NCBI GenBank assembly: GCA_017983465.1 | Contig: JAGOBK010000001.1 | Coordinates: forward strand, 248,001-312,000 | Length of the DNA stretch: 64,000 bases | Direction of reading: 5' to 3' | Source: Crocinitomicaceae bacterium | GTDB taxonomy: Bacteria > Bacteroidota > Bacteroidia > Flavobacteriales_D > Crocinitomicaceae | In this document: positions 59,160-64,000 of the stretch, piece by piece | How the letters are laid out: every line of letters starts with the position of its first letter | Numbering within the stretch: position 1 is the first letter of the stretch | Notes under the pieces: model-generated | What the model was told of the DNA's origin: nothing | Seen by the model: the letters and a program-made list of their open reading frames with translations, nothing else | The model's database searches: none | Position numbers and translations under genes: made by a program

Positions 59160-60350
59160 TTAATCTTTTAAAACGATAGACAGAATGTCTTTTGCCACTT
59201 CTTTCTTTGATTTCAATGGGAATTCAAAAGCAGATTTCTCCTTATCGAAAATAGTAATTTTATTTGTTTCGGCTTGAAATCCACTCACATCTTTTACAAA
59301 CTCATTTAAAACGATGAAGTCAAGATTTTTACGCGTCAATTTATCTAACGCATATTCCTTCGCATTATTTGTTTCCAAGGCAAATCCAACGACAATTTGT
59401 TGATTTAATCGATGTTCTGATGCCCATGTTAAGATATCTGGATTCTTCACCAAATGCAGGATGTGATCGTCCGCTTGTTTTTTGATTTTTTGATTTGCCA
59501 CATTTTCTGGACGATAGTCCGCAACTGCAGCACTAAATATTCCAAGTTGACACGTATTCCAATGTTTTTGAACCGCCTCTAACATCTGTTGTGCAGATTG
59601 CACATTTACTAGTTGTAAATTCGGATGTGTCAATTGCAAGGAAGTTGGTCCACTCACCAAAAGAACTTGATATCCCATGGACAAACAAGCAGTTGCCAAT
59701 TCATAACCCATTTTCCCACTGGAATGATTTCCAATAAATCGAACGGGATCAATTGCTTCATACGTTGGTCCAGCGGTGATTAATACGCGCTTGGATACTT
59801 CCGTTTTATTCAATTGAAAAAAATCCTGAAGGTAGGCTGCAATGTTCTCGGGTTCTTCCATGCGACCTTGTCCCTCAAGTCCACTTGCTAATGATCCTTC
59901 TGTGGCAGGAATAATCGAAACTCCATCCGAAAGCAAAGTATCCATATTGCGTTTCACTGTTGGATGTTGGTACATGTCCAAGTCCATCGCGGGGGCAATA
60001 ATCGTTTTGCCTTTCATGGAAAAATATGTAGCGAGCAACAAGTTGTCACAGATACCACTAGCCATTTTTGCAAGGGTATTTGCCGTCGTTGGTGCGATGA
60101 TGAGTACATCTGCCCAAAGCGCCAATTCAACATGATTGGCCCATTCTCCCGTTTTCTTGTTCCAAAATTCGATGTGAACTGGATTTTCTGTCAAGGTGGA
60201 GACGACGAGGGGACTTATAAAATCAGAAGAGGCAGGAGTCATGATTGCTCTGACTTCTGCCCCTTGTTTTTTTAATATTCGTATAAGGTAAGCAATTTTA
60301 TAAGCTGCAATACCTCCTGAAATTCCTAGAAGGATGCGCTTTCCCTGCAT
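59160..60350 (-). CDS. coaBC: Bifunctional phosphopantothenoylcysteine decarboxylase/synthase
   Basis: CoaBC makes 4'-phosphopantetheine for coenzyme A. The 396-residue protein has the FMN decarboxylase half first (KRILLGISGGIAAYK, TPASSDFISPL, IAPTTANTLAKMASGICDNLL, PAMDLDMYQHP). The synthetase half begins near residue 190 (VLITAGPTYEAIDPVRFIGN, HSSGKMGYELA, AAVADYRP with K-I-K-K, and NEFVKDVSGFQAETN). It overlaps rpoZ by one base and is followed by DUF4835 after 2 bases. Confidence 0.96.
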   Translation of the reverse strand: MQGKRILLGISGGIAAYKIAYLIRILKKQGAEVRAIMTPASSDFISPLVVSTLTENPVHIEFWNKKTGEWANHVELALWADVLIIAPTTANTLAKMASGICDNLLLATYFSMKGKTIIAPAMDLDMYQHPTVKRNMDTLLSDGVSIIPATEGSLASGLEGQGRMEEPENIAAYLQDFFQLNKTEVSKRVLITAGPTYEAIDPVRFIGNHSSGKMGYELATACLSMGYQVLLVSGPTSLQLTHPNLQLVNVQSAQQMLEAVQKHWNTCQLGIFSAAVADYRPENVANQKIKKQADDHILHLVKNPDILTWASEHRLNQQIVVGFALETNNAKEYALDKLTRKNLDFIVLNEFVKDVSGFQAETNKITIFDKEKSAFEFPLKSKKEVAKDILSIVLKD

Positions 60351-60673
60351 TACTCTTTTTCTTCTGGTTTACGCATGTAGATTTTGTCATCCAATAACTC
60401 TTGCGTTGCAATAGCTGTTGGTTTTGGCATTTTCTCGTAATGCTTAGAAATCTCTATTTGCTCACGGTTTTCGAAAATCTCTTCAAGATTATCTGTCGTT
60501 GATGCAAATTCTTGTAGTTTTTGCGTCAATTCTTCTTTAACTGCAGAAGAAATCTGATTCGCACGTTTAGAAATAGCTACCAAAGATTGGTAGATGTTTC
60601 CTGTTTTCTCTTCCATACGAATGGTGTCACGCGTGATGGTTGATTTTTCTGCTGGTGTGTTTTTATAACTCAT
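60350..60673 (-). CDS. rpoZ: RNA polymerase omega subunit (RpoZ/Rpb6-like)
   Basis: A 107-residue protein of the Bacteroidota omega-subunit type: the region ITRDTIRMEEKTGNIYQSLV then VAISKRANQISSAVKEEL carries the conserved R-A-N-Q-I motif of omega/Rpb6, which supports assembly of the polymerase. The location between bamD and coaBC is the usual one in this phylum. It starts 10 bases after bamD and overlaps coaBC by one base. Confidence 0.88.
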   Translation of the reverse strand: MSYKNTPAEKSTITRDTIRMEEKTGNIYQSLVAISKRANQISSAVKEELTQKLQEFASTTDNLEEIFENREQIEISKHYEKMPKPTAIATQELLDDKIYMRKPEEKE

Positions 60674-60683
60674 AATTCACTTT

Positions 60684-61469
60684 TCAGTTGTTGTTCTCGC
60701 TCAACTTATCAAGGTACGAACTTAATTCTTTCGAGTATTTTGACTGCGGATGGCGAAGAACAAAGGTACGGAATCTTTCGTTAGTTTGTTCGAAACGCTC
60801 TGATTTTTTACTCTCAATGCTATTGATCGCTAAAAAGTATGAGTTTTTAACCACGACATAGTTTATTTCTTCGGCAAAATCTGATTGACCATGTCCCTCA
60901 AGAAACAATTCACCTGAAGCAACAGCGGCTTTATAGTTTTCCATTTTGTCGTAGAGTTTCACTTGATCGTACTGCTTTGTCTCTAGCTTAAATTGTAATT
61001 GATCAATGATTTGATTACACGAATCAATGAGATATGATTGTGGGTAGCGATCGATGAATTGCTGAACATTATTGATTGCTAATTCTGTTTCTGTTTGATC
61101 TAATGAATGTTCAGGTGAGTTCTTCACGCTACACAACGCAACCATGAATAATACTTCTTCATTTTTTGCACTGTATGGAAAACGCTGCATGTAGGCACTG
61201 TAATAGTATTGAGCCATATAGTAATCCTCCACTTGAAAATAACTTTTAGCCAAACGGTAATAAGACAATTCACCTTCTGCGCTTTTTGGTGAATGCTGGT
61301 AAATTTGCTCATACAAAACGATGGCTTTTTCATATTGTTTATTATCGTACAATTCATTTGCTAGGTTGTACTTTGCCGCAAAATCATCTGCTTTAACTAC
61401 TGCATTATAGTTTGAACACCCCGTTAAAAACAAGTATGCAAAACCGAATATGAAGAAATAATTTTTCAT
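60684..61469 (-). CDS. bamD: Outer membrane assembly lipoprotein BamD
   Basis: BamD is the essential lipoprotein of the BAM complex. The 261-residue protein has a lipobox (YLFLTGC, Cys18) and a series of TPR-like repeats: AKYNLANELYDNKQYEKAIVLYEQI, ELSYYRLAKSYFQVEDYYMAQYYY, SAYMQRFPYSAKNEEVLFMVALC and, near the end, RFRTFVLRHPQSKYSKE. The pattern F-P-x-S-x-x-x-E is typical of BamD. It begins right after the M23 gene and precedes rpoZ by 10 bases. Confidence 0.93.
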   Translation of the reverse strand: MKNYFFIFGFAYLFLTGCSNYNAVVKADDFAAKYNLANELYDNKQYEKAIVLYEQIYQHSPKSAEGELSYYRLAKSYFQVEDYYMAQYYYSAYMQRFPYSAKNEEVLFMVALCSVKNSPEHSLDQTETELAINNVQQFIDRYPQSYLIDSCNQIIDQLQFKLETKQYDQVKLYDKMENYKAAVASGELFLEGHGQSDFAEEINYVVVKNSYFLAINSIESKKSERFEQTNERFRTFVLRHPQSKYSKELSSYLDKLSENNN

Positions 61470-62438
61470 CTATTTTACTCTTAAACTTTTCCCCACTTGA
61501 AGAACAGTTGTTGGTTTAATTCCATTCAATGAACATATTTTCGAAACAGTCGTTCGATTTCTGTCTGCAATTTCCGTTAAGGTATCTCCAGAACGGACTT
61601 GGTAATATTTCACTTGTGGCGCTCGCACAACCACAGGTGGTGGAGTAACAGCCGTTGGTGTTTCCGCGGGATGTTCCTCGTAATAATCTGTTGGCTTGGC
61701 ACCTGGTCGAAAGAGTCCTTTGTGCACAAACAAGTTTTCATTCTTCAAAAATCGTTTATCGAAATCAATGATTTCTTCTGGATTCATTGGCGCATCGTAA
61801 AAACGAATCTCAAAGTGCAAATGCGGTCCAAACGAACGTCCCGTATTTCCACCGAGTCCAATGGGATCTCCAGCTTTCACTTCTTGATCTGGATAAACCA
61901 AAAACTTACTTAAATGGGCGTGAAACGTTTCTAACCCGTTATTGTGACGAAGGATTACGAGGTTACCGAATCCACCATCATTGTATTTTGCATAGCGCAC
62001 TTTTCCTGACCAAGTAGCATAAACAGTATCTCCTACATTCAATCCAATGTCAATCCCATTGTGATACCTTCCGCTTCGATATCCATAACGCGAGGTGACA
62101 ATTCCCTTCGTTGGCATGGAAAATCCATCGTTTAATTCATCATTCACACACAACCAAATGGTGTCCTTTAATTTGGACAAATCATTTCGACTGGTAAAAC
62201 AAACTTCATTATTCCAAGTAAGTGTGAAAGGAACATCTTGATCCTCTGTCATGATTTTATGAATACGTGCATTCATAATACCATCAAACTTAAAAGGATT
62301 ATACAGTGCCCACGTTTTGTTGGAGTAGATAATCACCTTTCCAATCTCCGTATCCACAGTATCCAACGCCCGTTGCGCGAATGCTTGAGAGCTTAAGCAA
62401 GCGAATAAAAAAACAATATGTAGGATTTTACGGGTCAA
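61470..62438 (-). CDS. M23 metallopeptidase with C-terminal LysM domain
   Basis: A 322-residue exported protein (signal peptide ILHIVFLFACLSSQAFAQ) with a lysostaphin-type M23 domain: GRYHNGIDIGL (metal His and Asp) and GPHLHFEIRFY (H-x-H). A C-terminal LysM repeat follows (YYQVRSGDTLTEIADRNRTT to the end). It probably cleaves or binds peptidoglycan during growth or division. Translation seems to begin with TTG at 62438, as the signal peptide follows at once and no ATG is suitably placed; a -7 box lies 19 bases upstream. BamD follows directly. Confidence 0.9.
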   Translation of the reverse strand: MTRKILHIVFLFACLSSQAFAQRALDTVDTEIGKVIIYSNKTWALYNPFKFDGIMNARIHKIMTEDQDVPFTLTWNNEVCFTSRNDLSKLKDTIWLCVNDELNDGFSMPTKGIVTSRYGYRSGRYHNGIDIGLNVGDTVYATWSGKVRYAKYNDGGFGNLVILRHNNGLETFHAHLSKFLVYPDQEVKAGDPIGLGGNTGRSFGPHLHFEIRFYDAPMNPEEIIDFDKRFLKNENLFVHKGLFRPGAKPTDYYEEHPAETPTAVTPPPVVVRAPQVKYYQVRSGDTLTEIADRNRTTVSKICSLNGIKPTTVLQVGKSLRVK

Positions 62439-62457
62439 GTTCGAAAAATAAGGATTT

Positions 62458-62465
62458 CAAAGATA
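62458..62465 (-). promoter_or_regulatory. -7 box upstream of the M23-bamD-rpoZ-coaBC cluster
   Basis: TATCTTTG on the minus strand matches TAnnTTTG, in the 38-base gap after the FKBP gene and 19 bases before the TTG start at 62438. It suggests an internal promoter for the cluster. Confidence 0.5.
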
Positions 62466-62476
62466 GTGAATTCCTT

Positions 62477-63355
62477 TTACATGGCCCTGATATCCATGAT
62501 TTCAATGTTGTAAAATACTTGTTCATTTGGTTTCACCAAATCTGCATATCCACGCGCACCATAAGCTTGCGGTGCATCCAGAATAATGAAATACCGCTCG
62601 CCTTTTTTTGCATTCTTCATGATTTTCCTCAATCCTGGAACAATGGTTTTTTGTCCTGGCGTGTATTTCAGTGGATAATTACCCAAACGTGTGTTCATGA
62701 CGGAGGCTTTCGATTCCGTTGATACCATCGCATGAAAGGATAACTCCTTGCTTGGATCCTTTGCCAAACTAAGTCCCTCACCATCTTTAATTTTCCATGA
62801 AGTAATTCCTTCGCTATGAATACTTGGGGTCACAAGCGCTACCACTTTGACATATAACCAATTTGCTGAATTTGCTGGAATAACTCCTTTGATTTCTTTG
62901 CTTCCCAAAGCCAATTCTGCCGGAATTTCTACTTTCACAAAATCCCCAGGCGTCAACTCTTGAAGAGCTAGGTCCCAACCTGGTGTTTGCATGTTATATC
63001 CGATTACAAATGGAATAAATGGCATGTTGATGCGGTTATTCCCATCAACAATCTTTCCGTCCGGCAAAGCCAAGCGGTAGTCGATGAGCGCCATTTCCCC
63101 TTTCTTTAATTTTCTTCCTTTTCCTTTTAAGATCCATTTGATCACAAGTCCATTTGAGTAGGTTTTCACATCCGCAACTTTTCCTTTTTCAAAGGATTTC
63201 AAGTTGTCTTTTGTCGATTTAAATTCCTTGTCAATTTGTTCTGACTTCTTTAATGGTTTCTGGATTTCCTTTTTAACAGAAACGGTTTTCTTTCCGGACG
63301 TTGTGTGACACGCAGTCAACGTGAGGACCAATAAACAGAGAATAATTCGCGTCAT
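62477..63355 (-). CDS. FKBP-type peptidyl-prolyl isomerase lipoprotein with two FKBP-like regions
   Basis: The signal peptide ends in a lipobox (LTLTAC, Cys16). After a lysine-rich linker come two FKBP-like segments: DYRLALPDGKIVDGNN, WDLALQELTPGDFVKVEIPAELALGS in the first, and GQKTIVPGLRKIMKNAKKGERYFIILDAPQAYGARGYA in the second. The two-domain arrangement is unusual relative to single-domain FKBP lipoproteins. Its ATG overlaps the stop of the upstream FKBP gene by one base. Such periplasmic isomerases near gldI-like genes are common in gliding Flavobacteriia. Confidence 0.82.
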   Translation of the reverse strand: MTRIILCLLVLTLTACHTTSGKKTVSVKKEIQKPLKKSEQIDKEFKSTKDNLKSFEKGKVADVKTYSNGLVIKWILKGKGRKLKKGEMALIDYRLALPDGKIVDGNNRINMPFIPFVIGYNMQTPGWDLALQELTPGDFVKVEIPAELALGSKEIKGVIPANSANWLYVKVVALVTPSIHSEGITSWKIKDGEGLSLAKDPSKELSFHAMVSTESKASVMNTRLGNYPLKYTPGQKTIVPGLRKIMKNAKKGERYFIILDAPQAYGARGYADLVKPNEQVFYNIEIMDIRAM

Positions 63356-63879
63356 TACTTTAAATCAATTAGTTGAAGATCAATATATAATACACTTTGC
63401 GGCGGGATTTTCATTCGATCTCCTAAAAGTCCGTGTCCCAAATAACTTGGAAGGATTAATTTTGCTTTATCTCCTTTCATCATGAGTTGCAAGGCTTCAT
63501 GAATTCCTGTTTCTTTTTCACTTTTTGCAATCACCACGCGTTCAATTTCACCTTTCGCCGTTTCATAGCATACACGTCCGTCTAGTAACTCTATTTTTAC
63601 ACGAACAATCGCTTCTTGTCCTACTTTCGCAAGATCCGGACCAATTCCGTGGCAGTAACGCATGAAACGCAAGCCGGATTCACTTTGTAGGGAATCCATG
63701 TCCAATTCTTGATGATGCGCCAAGAAAAGCTTGATTTTCAGTTCTTCTCTGGCATTCAATTCCTGATTAAAATCTACCGAATGCGCTGTCCCCCACTTTT
63801 TCGCTGTGGAATCCTTCGTTTTCTCTGCTCGACAAGCGATCAAACTAATGAAAAGAAAAAAATAGAGTAAACGGGTCAT
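63355..63879 (-). CDS. FKBP-type isomerase lipoprotein, GldI-like
   Basis: A 174-residue lipoprotein (lipobox LIAC, Cys16) with an FKBP fold: IVRVKIELLDGRVCYETAKG, then IHEALQLMMKGDKAKLILPSYLGHG and PPQSVLYIDLQLIDL. The gene lies between a DHH phosphoesterase and a second FKBP lipoprotein, the neighbourhood of gldI in Flavobacteriia, where GldI is needed for gliding and T9SS function. I treat the link to GldI as likely but not proven. It overlaps the DHH gene by 3 bases (ATGA). Confidence 0.8.
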   Translation of the reverse strand: MTRLLYFFLFISLIACRAEKTKDSTAKKWGTAHSVDFNQELNAREELKIKLFLAHHQELDMDSLQSESGLRFMRYCHGIGPDLAKVGQEAIVRVKIELLDGRVCYETAKGEIERVVIAKSEKETGIHEALQLMMKGDKAKLILPSYLGHGLLGDRMKIPPQSVLYIDLQLIDLK

Positions 63880-64000
63880 TTCACTGATGTTAACTCTTCC
63901 ACTAACGAACGGAAGCGGTCAATTGTTACAGTTAAGGATTCATTTGAAAATCCACCAGCGGCATATTGATGTCCGCCACCCATGAAATGTTTGGCTGAAA
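63876..64000 (-). CDS. C-terminus of a DHH-family phosphoesterase (NrnA-like), truncated by window
   Basis: The last 41 codons of a gene running off the window's end: FMGGGHQYAAGGFSNESLTV then TIDRFRSLVEELTSVK. The G-G-G-H-x-x-A-A-G motif is the DHHA1 substrate-binding signature of NrnA/RecJ-type oligoribonuclease and pAp phosphatase enzymes. The stop overlaps the start of the FKBP gene (ATGA), so it heads the cluster. The N-terminal DHH motif is outside the window. Confidence 0.85.
   Translation of the reverse strand, partial: SAKHFMGGGHQYAAGGFSNESLTVTIDRFRSLVEELTSVK

Overview
The window is AT-rich chromosomal DNA from a member of the Bacteroidota, most likely order Flavobacteriales and probably close to Fluviicola/Crocinitomicaceae. 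The evidence is a type IX secretion (T9SS) sorting domain, SprB-like repeats, a TonB-dependent receptor with a carboxypeptidase-regulatory N-domain, a GldI-like lipoprotein, the bamD-rpoZ-coaBC-DUF4835-recN order, and many -7 boxes of the Bacteroidota form TAnnTTTG, including one just upstream of each of the two tRNA genes. The family-level placement is inference. There is no CRISPR array, insertion sequence or prophage.

Layout. 1-6180: the tail of a GH38-like glycosidase, a ketoacyl-ACP synthase III facing an acyl-ACP desaturase, an SprB-like secreted protein and a TlpA-like thioredoxin protein. 6181-9304: tRNA-Arg, a SOUL protein and acetyl-CoA synthetase. 9301-20857: carbohydrate block, with a GH13 lipoprotein, a HigBA-type toxin-antitoxin pair, and a compact six-gene galactan/galactose operon (galM, GH53 galactanase, GH2 beta-galactosidase, galK, galT, Na+/galactose symporter) divergent from a GntR-type regulator across an intergenic region holding three TACCRGT repeats. 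20863-29115: housekeeping and small proteins (methyltransferase, PLP lyase, LOG protein, nuclease-like protein, exported KatG, acetyltransferase). 29155-31511: an MBOAT/SGNH surface-acylation pair. 31586-37852: small proteins, a polysaccharide deacetylase with a TonB-dependent receptor, and a run of tiny membrane or secreted proteins. 37901-38178: tRNA-Asn followed by a tandem array of tRNA 3'-end-like fragments and terminators. 38283-48786: core genes (ssb, SlyD-like FKBP, fused SpeD-SpeE, MutS2 without Smr, rhodanese, pyrG-yidC-fsa-DUF4268). 48850-55520: a T9SS cargo protein, an HD phosphohydrolase, a patatin, several small membrane proteins, an acyltransferase and an ORF6N protein with a 31-base palindrome in its coding sequence. 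55659-64000: a dense run of mostly envelope genes from a DHH phosphoesterase through two FKBP lipoproteins, an M23 endopeptidase, bamD, rpoZ, coaBC, DUF4835 and recN to a GSCFA protein.

How the genes work together. In the galactan locus a lipoprotein galactanase would cut beta-1,4-galactan outside the cell, a periplasmic GH2 would release galactose, an SGLT-type symporter would import it, and GalM, GalK and GalT would feed it into the Leloir pathway. No SusC/SusD pair and no galE are present here. Convergent genes are packed so tightly that several pairs share stop-codon bases. Several promoters lie so close to start codons that leaderless or near-leaderless mRNAs are likely.

The best candidates for something little described are the tRNA-Asn 3'-fragment/palindrome array, the SpeD-SpeE fusion, the SusCD-free galactan operon with its repeat operator, and the palindrome inside the ORF6N gene.
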